Source: an uncultured Lachnospiraceae bacterium
GTDB taxonomy: Bacteria > Bacillota > Clostridia > Lachnospirales > Lachnospiraceae
Assembly: GCA_900314295.1 (NCBI GenBank)
Contig: OMUU01000185.1
Coordinates: 1-49,239, forward strand
Direction of reading: 5' to 3'
DNA: 49,239 bases
The notes beneath the pieces were generated by a model, which saw only the letters and a list, made by a program, of their open reading frames with translations, did no database searches and was not told the DNA's origin. Shown here in pieces: positions 1 to 7,739 of the stretch; the first letter of the stretch is position 1, and each line of letters opens with the position of its first letter. Made by a program: the position numbers and the translations under genes.

Positions 1-72
1 TTTTATCTCGCTATCGCGACGCTCGCCGCACACGAATACTTCGCATTCGGCTGCAGCTCACTGTTCGCGTAA
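1..72 (+). repeat. Dispersed 95-bp palindromic repeat, copy 1 (left-truncated by the window edge)
   Basis: This corresponds to positions 24-95 of the repeat seen complete at 5326-5420, with one base difference (CTGCAGC instead of CTGCGGC). It ends in TTCGCGTAA. The first 23 bases, the left arm of hairpin 1, would lie outside the window. It sits just past the terminator of tmcAL. Other copies are at 5326-5420, 35092-35186 (inverted) and 49179-49239. Confidence 0.93.
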
Positions 73-73
73 T

Positions 74-100
74 AAAAAACCGGCCTCATGGCCGGTTTTT
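74..100 (-). terminator. Rho-independent terminator of tmcAL (possibly bidirectional)
   Basis: A 7-bp stem ACCGGCC/GGCCGGT with a 4-nt loop is flanked by an A-run on one side and a T-run on the other, so it can work in both directions. It lies directly after the minus-strand stop codon at 101-103. Confidence 0.85.
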
Positions 101-1339
101 TTATCTCATTACCTGTCTTGAAAATTCATGCAGGAATTTCTTCCCGCTCCTGACTGCCCGCACCGATTCATACAGATTCGAAGCAAATACATCGGTCCGG
201 GTCAGCTCTGGCGGAAGAGATGATATCTTCGCCACGGGACAGAGTCTTTCCCCTCCGCCTGTCTTGATCTCCCTGAGTATCTCCCGCCCTTTTTCAGAAA
301 AACCCAGCAGATGCACATATTCCGGATGAATCGCTCTGTGCAGGTCCTCCTTCCGTATATTCAGAAGAATATGGAGCAGCGCTCGGTTCACCTGCGCCCT
401 TGGCATATTTTTGGCCGACAGAAGCTCGGCAAATTCTGAGAACCTCTGACAGACTCCGATATGATTCTGTATTCTCCCGGCGAGATCTTCCGTCACATCC
501 AGATACCGCGATAACGATTGGCTTTCCAGACCCTCCCGCAACAGCTGATACAGCAGCATTTCGGAAAAATCATCCTCCCTTAGTGGAACAGAAGAAGTGC
601 ACGCATTCTCTAGAATGCCGAACACCTCTGACGGGACCGAGTCCGCCAGAGGATCCAGACCATCCCCGGAAAAAATCCGGCTTCGGATCGCCGCCGCTGA
701 ATGAAACCTGCCTCCGATTTTAAAGGAACAGTCGTGGTAATCCGAACCGTGTCTCTTCAGTGTCCTCGGCACCACGGCGCTGCCCGTTTTCCTGAGAGCG
801 ATACAGTACTCCAGTCCCAGAATATTATTCGGTTGCTCCAGAAACTCCCGGATTTTTTCACATTTTTCCGTGGATTCCCTGTCTGCGAAATACCCCGCAA
901 GCGCCTCTTCCCTGGCGCGGGGGAACGACCCTCCACAAGCAAGCTGCCGCTTCAGAAGATTCCGGTATTCCTCCGGCTCATCGGTAAGCACCGGTGCCAG
1001 GAGGCGAAAAAAATCCATGTCTCCCGATTCACTTCCGAACCACAGTTCATCGACCACCCCGATTCCGTTCAGAATAGCTACGGATCCCTCCGCAAAACGC
1101 TGCGCGGAAGAAGCGGCAGCCGCTGTCGGCAGCTCCAAAACCAGGTCGCATCCTCCGGCAAGTGCCATCGCCGTCCGGGTATACTTATCGAATACCGCCG
1201 GCAGTCCCCGCTGTACAAAGTCCCCGCTCATAACGGCCACAACCGCGTCTGCACCGGAAATCTCCCTAGCTCTCCTGATCAGATATGCATGACCGTTATG
1301 AAACGGATTGTATTCCGCGATGATTCCGATTACCTTCAT
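101..1339 (-). CDS. tmcAL: tRNA(Met) cytidine acetate ligase (TmcAL/YlbM family)
   Basis: The 412-residue cytoplasmic protein is a HIGH-superfamily nucleotidyltransferase. The N-terminus has the nucleotide-binding segment with NPFHNGH at residues 11-17. TmcAL is known to activate acetate with ATP and to form N4-acetylcytidine at the wobble base of elongator tRNA-Met. An ATG 27 nt upstream is in frame, but the chosen ATG has GGGAG and GGAG spaced 9 and 5 nt before it and starts directly at the conserved beta strand. The gene is divergent from pta-ackA. A link between an acetate-using tRNA enzyme and acetate metabolism genes is suggestive but is inference from position. Confidence 0.9.
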   Translation of the reverse strand: MKVIGIIAEYNPFHNGHAYLIRRAREISGADAVVAVMSGDFVQRGLPAVFDKYTRTAMALAGGCDLVLELPTAAAASSAQRFAEGSVAILNGIGVVDELWFGSESGDMDFFRLLAPVLTDEPEEYRNLLKRQLACGGSFPRAREEALAGYFADRESTEKCEKIREFLEQPNNILGLEYCIALRKTGSAVVPRTLKRHGSDYHDCSFKIGGRFHSAAAIRSRIFSGDGLDPLADSVPSEVFGILENACTSSVPLREDDFSEMLLYQLLREGLESQSLSRYLDVTEDLAGRIQNHIGVCQRFSEFAELLSAKNMPRAQVNRALLHILLNIRKEDLHRAIHPEYVHLLGFSEKGREILREIKTGGGERLCPVAKISSLPPELTRTDVFASNLYESVRAVRSGKKFLHEFSRQVMR

Positions 1340-1588
1340 GGTCTCCATCTCCCTGAAACGCCCCATTCATGACGAGGCCGTCTTCCGTGATCTCGTATCA
1401 TGATATCCCACCTTCCGGAAAAAGTAAAACAGAATACACCCAGTAATGTTCACGCACGTAACGAAAACAGCTAAGATTTTCCAACACCTTTGTAAATGGC
1501 AGCAGGACTGGAAAATCCTTGCCGTACATAGTTGTGAGTGATTCGTAACCGAACAGGTTTTGTATCGTTTATAATACAATTTTAGCGC
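1340..1588. other. Intergenic region tmcAL/pta with a possible degenerate repeat
   Basis: No credible gene is seen; the short ORFs have no family features. Bases 1446-1490 resemble 46435-46488: both have TGTTCACGCACG or GTTCACGCACG, then CTAAGATT, then ACCTTTG. A TATAAT hexamer lies at 1570-1575 but has no good -35 partner at 16-18 nt. Confidence 0.5.
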
Positions 1589-1617
1589 TTGTCGAAGGCC
1601 GGAGAAGGTACTATACT
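1589..1617 (+). promoter_or_regulatory. Promoter of pta-ackA, followed by a leader stem-loop
   Basis: TTGTCG (1589-1594) and TATACT (1612-1617) are separated by 17 nt. Transcription would start near 1624, giving a leader of about 87 nt. The leader contains a stem-loop at 1626-1660 (AGTGCG pairing with CGCACT) ahead of the pta ribosome binding site. A role for the hairpin in control or mRNA stability is inference. Confidence 0.65.
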
Positions 1618-1710
1618 TTATTTATGAAAGTAAGTGCGTGCAGGTATGTTGCGCACTTTCAATTTGTGTGTTCGGAATGCGTTAAGGCATATCCAGAAAG
1701 GAGCCTGGAA

Positions 1711-2709
1711 ATGGCATTTATTGACAGTATCAAAGAAAAAGCAAAATCCAACAAGAAAACAATCGTATTGCCGGAATCGATGGATCAGCGCACCTATGAA
1801 GCCGCTGTGAAATGCACCCGGGAGGGAATCGCAAACATCGTTATTCTCGGTACCCCCGAGGATATTCAGAACCACGGTACCGGCTATGATCTGACCGGAA
1901 TCACGATCCTTGATCCTTTCACCGATCCGAACCGCCAGAAATATATTGACAAATTTGTAGAGCTGCGTGCGAAAAAGGGCGTTACCCCTGAGATGGCAGA
2001 GCAGCAGATGACCAAGGACTATATGTACTATGCTTGTCTGATGTGCAAGTGCGGAGACGCGGACGGCGTTGTTTCCGGCGCATGCCATTCCACCGGCAAT
2101 ACCATTCGTCCGGCTCTTCAGCTTCTGAAGACAAAACCGGGAGTGAAGAGTGTTTCCGGATTCTTTATCGTTGAAGTTCCAAACTGTGAGTACGGCGAGC
2201 ACGGAACCTTCCTCTTCGCCGACTGCGCGGTCAACACCGATTTCGATTCCGAAAAGCTTGCCGAGATCGCAGGACTTTCTGCGGATTCCTTCCGCGCATA
2301 CATCGGAGCGGAGCCGAAGGTCGCAATGCTTTCCTTCTCCACCAAGGGCAGTGCAAAGCATGACAACGTAACCATGGTAGCCGAAGCTGCCCGGATCGCG
2401 AAAGAGAAATATCCTCAGGTCAAGATTGACGGTGAGCTTCAGTTCGACGCAGCGATCGTTCCCGAGGTCGCAAAGCTCAAGGCACCGGTCAGCGAGGTTG
2501 CCGGTCACGCCAACACCCTTATTTTCCCAAGCCTCGAGGCAGGAAACATCGGATACAAGATTGCGCAGAGACTGGCTCACGCAAATGCTTACGGTCCGGT
2601 CCTTCAGGGTCTTTCGATGCCGGTTAATGATCTGTCCCGCGGATGCTTTGCGGATGATATCGTAGGTGTCGTTGCCATGACGGCTGTAGAAGCCATGATG
2701 AACAGCTGA
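1711..2709 (+). CDS. pta: Phosphate acetyltransferase
   Basis: This 332-residue cytoplasmic enzyme converts acetyl-CoA and phosphate to acetyl phosphate and CoA. The length is right for the short, single-domain Pta of Firmicutes, without the N-terminal regulatory domain of the enterobacterial enzyme. The start is the ATG preceded by AAAGGAG at about 8 nt; the reading frame extends 29 codons upstream without a ribosome binding site or conserved sequence. ackA follows after 47 nt, so both steps of acetate formation lie in one operon. Codon choice looks like that of a highly expressed gene. The stem-loop in the leader could affect expression. Confidence 0.96.
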   Translation: MAFIDSIKEKAKSNKKTIVLPESMDQRTYEAAVKCTREGIANIVILGTPEDIQNHGTGYDLTGITILDPFTDPNRQKYIDKFVELRAKKGVTPEMAEQQMTKDYMYYACLMCKCGDADGVVSGACHSTGNTIRPALQLLKTKPGVKSVSGFFIVEVPNCEYGEHGTFLFADCAVNTDFDSEKLAEIAGLSADSFRAYIGAEPKVAMLSFSTKGSAKHDNVTMVAEAARIAKEKYPQVKIDGELQFDAAIVPEVAKLKAPVSEVAGHANTLIFPSLEAGNIGYKIAQRLAHANAYGPVLQGLSMPVNDLSRGCFADDIVGVVAMTAVEAMMNS

Positions 2710-2756
2710 CTGCCGGATAATCATCGATTTAATCACACTACCAGGAGGGTTTATTC

Positions 2757-3959
2757 ATGAAAGTTTTAGTCATTAACTGCGGAAGTTCTTCTCTGAAATA
2801 CCAGCTGATCGATTCAGATTCCGAGGAGGTTCTGGCAAAAGGTCTCTGCGAGCGTATCGGAATCGACGGACGTCTCGTATATCAGAAGGAAGGACTCGAC
2901 AAGGAAATCACCGAGGCACCGATGCCGACACATAAGGAAGCCATCAAGATGGTTCTCGATGCGCTGACCAACGCCAAGACCGGCGCAATCCGCTCTCTCA
3001 AGGAGATCGACGCGGTCGGCCATCGTGTCGTACACGGCGGCGAGGAATTTGCCCACTCCGCAAAGGTTGACGATGCGATGATCAAGGCACTCGAGGACTG
3101 CTCTGATCTGGCTCCCCTTCACAATCCAGCAAACCTCATCGGAATCAACGTATGCAAAGAGCTCATGCCCGGCGTTCCGATGGTCGGGTGCTTCGACACC
3201 GCCTTCCATCAGACCATGCCGGAGAAGGCATATCTGTACGCAATCCCGATCGAATATTATGAGAAATACCGCATCCGTAAATACGGCTTCCACGGCACAA
3301 GCCACAGCTTTGTCTCCAAAGAAACCGCAAAATTCCTCGGTCTCGATCTCAACAACAGCAAGATCATTGTCTGCCATCTGGGCAACGGCGCATCGGTCAG
3401 CGCAGTCAAGAACGGCAAATGCGTAGATACCTCCATGGGTCTCACCCCTCTCGCCGGACTTGCCATGGGAACCCGCTCCGGTGACATTGATCCCTCCGTT
3501 GTCGAATTTCTCGGAAAGAAGCTGGATCTTGACGCATCCGGTGTTCTGAACATCCTGAACAAGAAATCCGGCGTGTACGGTCTCTCCCGAGGCCTCTCCA
3601 GCGACTTCCGTGATCTGGCGGACGCGGCAAACAAGGGAAATCACGACGCAGCGGTTGCGCTTGAGGTATTTGCGTATCGCGTAAAGACCACCATCGGCGC
3701 ATACGTAGCGGCAATGGACGGCGTTGACGCCATCGCATTCACCGCCGGAATCGGAGAGAACGACGGCGCGACCCGCGCGAGAATCATGGACGGCTTCGAC
3801 TACCTCGGCATCAAGATCGATCCCGAGAAGAACAAGCTCCGCGGACAGAACGTAAAGATCTCCACAGACGACTCCAAGGTAGCCGTATGCGTCATCCCGA
3901 CAAACGAAGAGCTTGCCATCTGCCGTGACACGGTAGCGATCCTCAGCGGAGATAAATAA
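2757..3959 (+). CDS. ackA: Acetate kinase
   Basis: This 400-residue cytoplasmic enzyme forms acetate and ATP from acetyl phosphate and is the energy-conserving last step after Pta. The ASKHA-fold motifs are in place: NCGSSSLKY at residues 7-15, HRVVHGG, CHLGNGAS and GTRSGDIDP. The ATG has AGGAGG about 8 nt upstream. In many Firmicutes a DUF177 (YceD) gene separates ackA from rpmF; here the next gene is rpmF, with its own promoter starting 18 nt after the ackA stop codon. Confidence 0.97.
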   Translation: MKVLVINCGSSSLKYQLIDSDSEEVLAKGLCERIGIDGRLVYQKEGLDKEITEAPMPTHKEAIKMVLDALTNAKTGAIRSLKEIDAVGHRVVHGGEEFAHSAKVDDAMIKALEDCSDLAPLHNPANLIGINVCKELMPGVPMVGCFDTAFHQTMPEKAYLYAIPIEYYEKYRIRKYGFHGTSHSFVSKETAKFLGLDLNNSKIIVCHLGNGASVSAVKNGKCVDTSMGLTPLAGLAMGTRSGDIDPSVVEFLGKKLDLDASGVLNILNKKSGVYGLSRGLSSDFRDLADAANKGNHDAAVALEVFAYRVKTTIGAYVAAMDGVDAIAFTAGIGENDGATRARIMDGFDYLGIKIDPEKNKLRGQNVKISTDDSKVAVCVIPTNEELAICRDTVAILSGDK

Positions 3960-3976
3960 TTTTCGTCCCATTTTTC

Positions 3977-4005
3977 TTGACAAACCCATACCTCCTGTGT
4001 ATAAT
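3977..4005 (+). promoter_or_regulatory. Near-consensus sigma-A promoter of rpmF
   Basis: TTGACA (3977-3982) and TATAAT (4000-4005) are separated by exactly 17 nt, a perfect match to the housekeeping consensus, as expected for a ribosomal protein gene. Transcription would begin near 4012, about 60 nt before rpmF. Confidence 0.92.
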
Positions 4006-4071
4006 TTTCAAAGTGCGATTGAGATAATCAGCGGTTTATTTTGAAATCTGGAAGTATGAGGAGGTGTTATA

Positions 4072-4257
4072 ATGTCCATCTGTCCAAAAAATAAATCATC
4101 CAAGTCACATAGAGACAAGAGAAGAGCAAACTGGAAAATGTCTGCTCCGAACCTTGTTAAGTGCAGTAAATGCGGAGCACTTATGATGCCTCACAGAGTA
4201 TGCAAGAACTGCGGAACCTACAACAAGAAACAGGTTATCAACGTTGAAGAGGCATAA
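4072..4257 (+). CDS. rpmF: 50S ribosomal protein L32
   Basis: This 61-residue ribosomal protein has the typical basic N-terminus (PKNKSSKSHRDKRRANWK) and a zinc ribbon with Cys31, Cys34, Cys44 and Cys47. It is therefore the zinc-binding form and does not suggest a zinc-sparing paralogue. A strong ribosome binding site (GAGGAGG) precedes the ATG. It is transcribed from its own consensus promoter and followed by a terminator, so it is probably a single-gene unit. Confidence 0.97.
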   Translation: MSICPKNKSSKSHRDKRRANWKMSAPNLVKCSKCGALMMPHRVCKNCGTYNKKQVINVEEA

Positions 4258-4287
4258 ACTTCTGCATTCGAATATGTGAACGAATCG

Positions 4288-4314
4288 GGCTGTCACGAAA
4301 GTGACAGCCTTTTC
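4288..4314 (+). terminator. Rho-independent terminator of rpmF
   Basis: GGCTGTCAC-GAAA-GTGACAGCC is a perfect 9-bp stem with a GAAA tetraloop, followed by TTTT. Confidence 0.92.
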
Positions 4315-4337
4315 CGTGTTCAGGAATTTCGGTGACA

Positions 4338-4367
4338 TTGACAGTTCCCCGAATCGCGTGCTATAAT
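4338..4367 (+). promoter_or_regulatory. Promoter of the Ig-like lipoprotein gene, with a long leader
   Basis: TTGACA (4338-4343) and TATAAT (4362-4367) are separated by 18 nt. The ATG is at 4582, so the untranslated leader is about 205 nt, unusually long here. I see no riboswitch class I can name in it, only a short direct repeat (CATAAGCA near 4483 and 4493) and a GCG-rich stretch at 4513-4532. Confidence 0.85.
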
Positions 4368-4581
4368 TTCGAATAACTATGAAAATGTAACAAACTTGTA
4401 ACTATTATCGAAGATATACACTCGTACGTCCGGATGTCGCCTCTCGGATCTTTTCCATAGACAGTCATACCAGAATCGGCGCATAAGCACGCATAAGCAT
4501 AAGATACAAAAGCCGCGCATTGCTTCGCGACGCCCGATTCCGCAATTTCACAGGCATCCGGAATAAAAAGGGGAATATGAT

Positions 4582-5325
4582 ATGAAGGGTTTTAGAATTT
4601 CAGGAATACTCGCAGTCGGGATAAGCACGACGATGCTTCTGTCCGGATGTTCGTTCTCAGGCGGCATGAACCGTCTGGTAGGTACCGTGACAGACACCGG
4701 AAAAGAGACTGTTGTCTCCGCATCGAGCGAAGAGGGCACACCGGTACAGGCATTTTCCTTCAATACTGACATACAGGCGCCGGCCTTTAAAGGCGAGCTG
4801 TCCGGCCCCACCGACGTCGCGGTAAACGGCAAGGCAACACTTTCTGCCAAAGCCACCGCTTCTGACGGCGGAAAGATCTCCTATCAGTGGTACTCCAACA
4901 ACGTCGATTCCAACGGCGGCGGCACAAAGATATCCGGAGCCACCTCTGCCGACTATACCCCGGATACCTCTGCGGGGGGAACCACATATTATTATGTGGT
5001 TGCGATTAACACCGTGAACGGACAGGTCAACGAGACTACCAGTTCCACGCACAGCGTAACCGTATGGGCGAATATGTACTGGCAGAGAAATGCAGACAAC
5101 GGCGGCTACCAGTATCTGAACCACGATGATGGAACTTATCCGAGCAAGACCTCCATGGAGATCGACGGTGTGACCTACACCTTCAACGACAGCGGTTTTG
5201 CTGTAGATCCCGACACCGGCGATTACGTCGATGTAACCCAGTTCGGAGAATCGGTGTCCAGCAGTTCCTCTGCGGACAACAGCGCAGCACAGAGCAGCTC
5301 TGTGCAGTCTTCATCCGCGAAATAA
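4582..5325 (+). CDS. Secreted Ig-like domain lipoprotein, function unknown
   Basis: This 247-residue protein has a lipoprotein signal peptide with lipobox LLSGC, so Cys23 would be lipid-modified and the protein anchored outside the membrane. Residues about 75-160 look like a bacterial Ig-like fold (SYQWY, DYTPDTS, YYYVVAINTVNG). Residues about 163-215 (YWQRNADNGGYQYLNHDDGT and on) recall the aromatic-rich segments of cell-wall or choline-binding repeats. The last 30 residues are rich in serine. AGGGGA precedes the ATG. The gene is a monocistron, and its TAA is immediately followed by the dispersed repeat. A wall or host-surface binding role is inference. Confidence 0.85.
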   Translation: MKGFRISGILAVGISTTMLLSGCSFSGGMNRLVGTVTDTGKETVVSASSEEGTPVQAFSFNTDIQAPAFKGELSGPTDVAVNGKATLSAKATASDGGKISYQWYSNNVDSNGGGTKISGATSADYTPDTSAGGTTYYYVVAINTVNGQVNETTSSTHSVTVWANMYWQRNADNGGYQYLNHDDGTYPSKTSMEIDGVTYTFNDSGFAVDPDTGDYVDVTQFGESVSSSSSADNSAAQSSSVQSSSAK

Positions 5326-5420
5326 CGAGATAAAACACGCTGCGCGAGTTTTATCTCGCTATCGCGACGCTCGCCGCACACGAATACTTCGCATTCGGCT
5401 GCGGCTCACTGTTCGCGTAA
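5326..5420 (+). repeat. Dispersed 95-bp palindromic repeat, copy 2 (complete)
   Basis: This copy starts at the base after the lipoprotein stop codon. Hairpin 1 is CGAGATAAAAC/GTTTTATCTCG (11 bp, loop of 11). Hairpin 2 spans repeat positions 38-92: outer CGCGA/TCGCG, middle GCCGCA/TGCGGC, inner CGAAT/ATTCG. It ends in TTCGCGTAA. It is the reference copy for the other three. Confidence 0.95.
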
Positions 5421-5519
5421 ATCAACGGTATCCCCCGTCCAATACCCGACGAGATACCAGTCCCTGCGCCGCAGAAGCTTTTTTTGTAGCGCATATTCTA
5501 ATGGAAGAGTGAATGGATC

Positions 5520-6587
5520 ATGAATGAACAAGTCCGAGTAGTAGTAGATGCCATGGGCGGCGATTACGCTCCGCAGGAGCCTGTAAAAGGCGCTCTCGAT
5601 GCCCTTCGGGAGAACAGCAGAATTTCTCTCATCCTGACAGGTCCGGAGGATCGAATCCGTGCGGAGCTTTCCAAATATTCATACGATACCAGCCGCGTCC
5701 GGGTTGTGGATGCTCCCGAAATCATTGAAACCGGAGAGCCTCCGGTGAAGGCCATTCAGACAAAAAAGAACTCCTCACTCGTTGTGGGCCTTAATCTGGT
5801 GCACAAGGGCGAGGCGGACGCCTTCGTATCCTCCGGAAGCACTGGAGCCGTGCTTGTCGGCGGGCAGGCAATTGTCAAGAAAATCCGCGGAATCCACCGT
5901 GCACCTCTTGCGCCCCTGCTTCCGACCGCAAACGGGGTATCTCTCCTGATCGACTGCGGAGCCAGCGTGGATGCCCGGCCGGCTCATCTGGTGCAGTTTG
6001 CCGTGATCGGATCCATCTACATGAAGAGCGTCCTGGGGATCTCCAATCCCCGCGTCGGACTCGTGAACATCGGCACCGAGGAAGAAAAGGGCAATGCGCT
6101 CTGCAAGGAGACCTATCCTCTCCTCAAGGAATGCAAGGATATCAACTTCATCGGAAATGTCGAAGCGCGGGATATCAGCAAGGGGGTTGCTGATGTCTAC
6201 GTAACCGAGGCCTTCGTCGGAAATGTGATCCTGAAAATGTACGAGGGCGTAGCCAGCACCCTGCTCCATGAGATAAAGGGCGCCATTTATTCCTCTGCGC
6301 GCAGCAAAATCGGAGGGCTTCTGATCAAGCCCGCACTGAAAGCTACCCTCAAGAAATTTGACGCAACTGCCTACGGAGGTGCGCCTCTTCTTGGCCTGAA
6401 GGGACTTGTAGTAAAGACACACGGCAGCTCGAAGGCCGTCGAGTTCAAAAACACCGTACTGCAATGCATCCAGTTCAAGGAACAGAACGTAAACGGAAAG
6501 ATTCAGGAATTTCTTGCAAAGGAATCCGCCGCGAAAGAGAATGCGCAGACAGACTCCGCAGTCTCCGCCGTCAAGGATTCCGAGTGA
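5520..6587 (+). CDS. plsX: Acyl-ACP:phosphate acyltransferase PlsX
   Basis: This 355-residue cytoplasmic, membrane-associated enzyme makes acyl phosphate from acyl-ACP for phospholipid synthesis. VVVDAMGGDYAP at residues 7-18 is the family hallmark and the length is typical. The ATG has GGAAGAG about 11 nt upstream. acpP follows 8 nt after the stop, so substrate carrier and enzyme are co-expressed. No FapR site or clear promoter was recognised in the 99 nt between the repeat and the start. Confidence 0.96.
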   Translation: MNEQVRVVVDAMGGDYAPQEPVKGALDALRENSRISLILTGPEDRIRAELSKYSYDTSRVRVVDAPEIIETGEPPVKAIQTKKNSSLVVGLNLVHKGEADAFVSSGSTGAVLVGGQAIVKKIRGIHRAPLAPLLPTANGVSLLIDCGASVDARPAHLVQFAVIGSIYMKSVLGISNPRVGLVNIGTEEEKGNALCKETYPLLKECKDINFIGNVEARDISKGVADVYVTEAFVGNVILKMYEGVASTLLHEIKGAIYSSARSKIGGLLIKPALKATLKKFDATAYGGAPLLGLKGLVVKTHGSSKAVEFKNTVLQCIQFKEQNVNGKIQEFLAKESAAKENAQTDSAVSAVKDSE

Positions 6588-6595
6588 GGCTGCCC

Positions 6596-6835
6596 ATGGA
6601 ATTTGAACTGCTTCAACAAATCATCGTGGAAATCCTTCATGTTGATCCGCGGGAAATTACAACAAATACCACGTTCGTGGAGGATCTGGGCGCCGATTCC
6701 CTCGACCTGTTTCAGATCGCCGCTCTCGTGGACGAAAAATTCGAAATAGAAATCACGGAAGATGAATTTCTGAACATTAAAACCGCTGGAGATATTGTGG
6801 AGCTGATTCGGCACAAAACCACGAATCGCACATAA
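6596..6835 (+). CDS. acpP: Acyl carrier protein
   Basis: This 79-residue acidic acyl carrier protein has GADSLDLFQI, with Ser35 as the phosphopantetheine attachment site. The ATG has GAGG closely upstream and starts 8 nt after the plsX stop codon. The open frame extends upstream inside plsX, but that part is an out-of-frame reading of plsX. The protein carries acyl chains as thioesters for fatty acid and phospholipid synthesis. Confidence 0.95.
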   Translation: MEFELLQQIIVEILHVDPREITTNTTFVEDLGADSLDLFQIAALVDEKFEIEITEDEFLNIKTAGDIVELIRHKTTNRT

Positions 6836-6858
6836 TTTTCTTCGGCACACGTACAAGA

Positions 6859-6901
6859 AGACTGCTCCCGGTTATCTGCGACATATAACCGTCAGCAGTC
6901 T
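6859..6901 (+). terminator. Stem-loop between acpP and rnc, probable terminator or attenuator
   Basis: AGACTGCT/AGCAGTCT (8 bp) encloses a second stem, GGTTAT/ATAACC. It is followed by TTGTGTT, a poor T-run, so termination may be partial and leave rnc-smc-ftsY partly coupled to plsX-acpP. Confidence 0.65.
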
Positions 6902-7005
6902 TTGTGTTACCGGTCACAAGATTTCTGAGAGTTCCCTTTGTCAGCCACCGTGATCAGCAACCTAAATAACATTTCCGTGCACATACACAGAGAGGAAGAA
7001 AAGAT

Positions 7006-7716
7006 ATGAAAGAAAAACTGTCGGAATTGCAGCAGAAAATCGGCTGTACCTTTACGGACGTCCGCTGGCTGGAGCTGGCACTTCGTCACAGCTCTTATGC
7101 CAATGAGCATAATCTCGGGCATGAGGGCTGTAACGAGAGGCTCGAATTCCTCGGCGACGCCGTTCTGGAACTCGTGTCGAGCGAATACCTGTACGACCAT
7201 TATCCGGAGCTTCCGGAGGGCCACCTTACAAAGCTGAGGGCAAGCCTTGTATGTGAACCCACGCTTGCTTATGACGCACGCCAGTTCGGACTTGAGAACT
7301 ATCTCCTGCTCGGAAAAGGAGAGGACGCGACCGGCGGAAGGAAGCGGGATTCTGTGGTATCCGACGCCCTCGAGGCTGTCATCGGAGCCATCTTCAAGGA
7401 CGGAGGCTTTGAAAAGGCCAGAGCATTCATCCTCCGCTATGTGATGGACGATGTAGAGCACAAGCAGCTGTTCCACGACTCCAAGACTCACCTCCAGGAA
7501 ATGATTCAGGCTACATCGGAGGAATCGGTCCGTTACGAGATTACCGGAGAAAGCGGACCGGATCACAACAAAAAGTTCGCGGCACAGGTATGGCTCGGCA
7601 CAAGGCTTTTAGGCGAAGGGGAGGGCCATTCTAAAAAGGCGGCGGAACAGCAGGCGGCCTATCAGGCGATCATGCGTTTTTCCCCGTCTAATCTTGCAGC
7701 GAAATCGCAGAACTGA
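7006..7716 (+). CDS. rnc: Ribonuclease III
   Basis: This 236-residue endonuclease cleaves double-stranded RNA in rRNA maturation and mRNA turnover. The catalytic domain carries the signature NERLEFLGDAVL at residues 43-54 and a second metal-binding region near DALEAVIGAIF (residues 121-131). A double-stranded-RNA-binding domain follows at about 158-228 (HLQEMIQ, HSKKAAEQQAAYQAI). The ribosome binding site AGAGGAAG is good. smc starts 23 nt after the stop, the usual rnc-smc-ftsY order in Firmicutes. Confidence 0.97.
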   Translation: MKEKLSELQQKIGCTFTDVRWLELALRHSSYANEHNLGHEGCNERLEFLGDAVLELVSSEYLYDHYPELPEGHLTKLRASLVCEPTLAYDARQFGLENYLLLGKGEDATGGRKRDSVVSDALEAVIGAIFKDGGFEKARAFILRYVMDDVEHKQLFHDSKTHLQEMIQATSEESVRYEITGESGPDHNKKFAAQVWLGTRLLGEGEGHSKKAAEQQAAYQAIMRFSPSNLAAKSQN

Positions 7717-7739
7717 CAACAGAAAGAAAGAATAAATCC

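Noticed and set aside
701..1372. Long plus-strand open frame opposite tmcAL
   Set aside because: It mirrors the tmcAL codons, has no ribosome binding site and no family features, while the minus-strand protein has a full TmcAL pattern.
2814..3989. 391-codon minus-strand frame opposite ackA
   Set aside because: It is an antisense shadow of a highly biased gene; the plus-strand protein is a canonical acetate kinase.
5464..5488. Terminator-like CTGCGCCGCAG followed by a T-run before plsX
   Set aside because: The stem is only about 3 bp once a loop is allowed, too weak to call.
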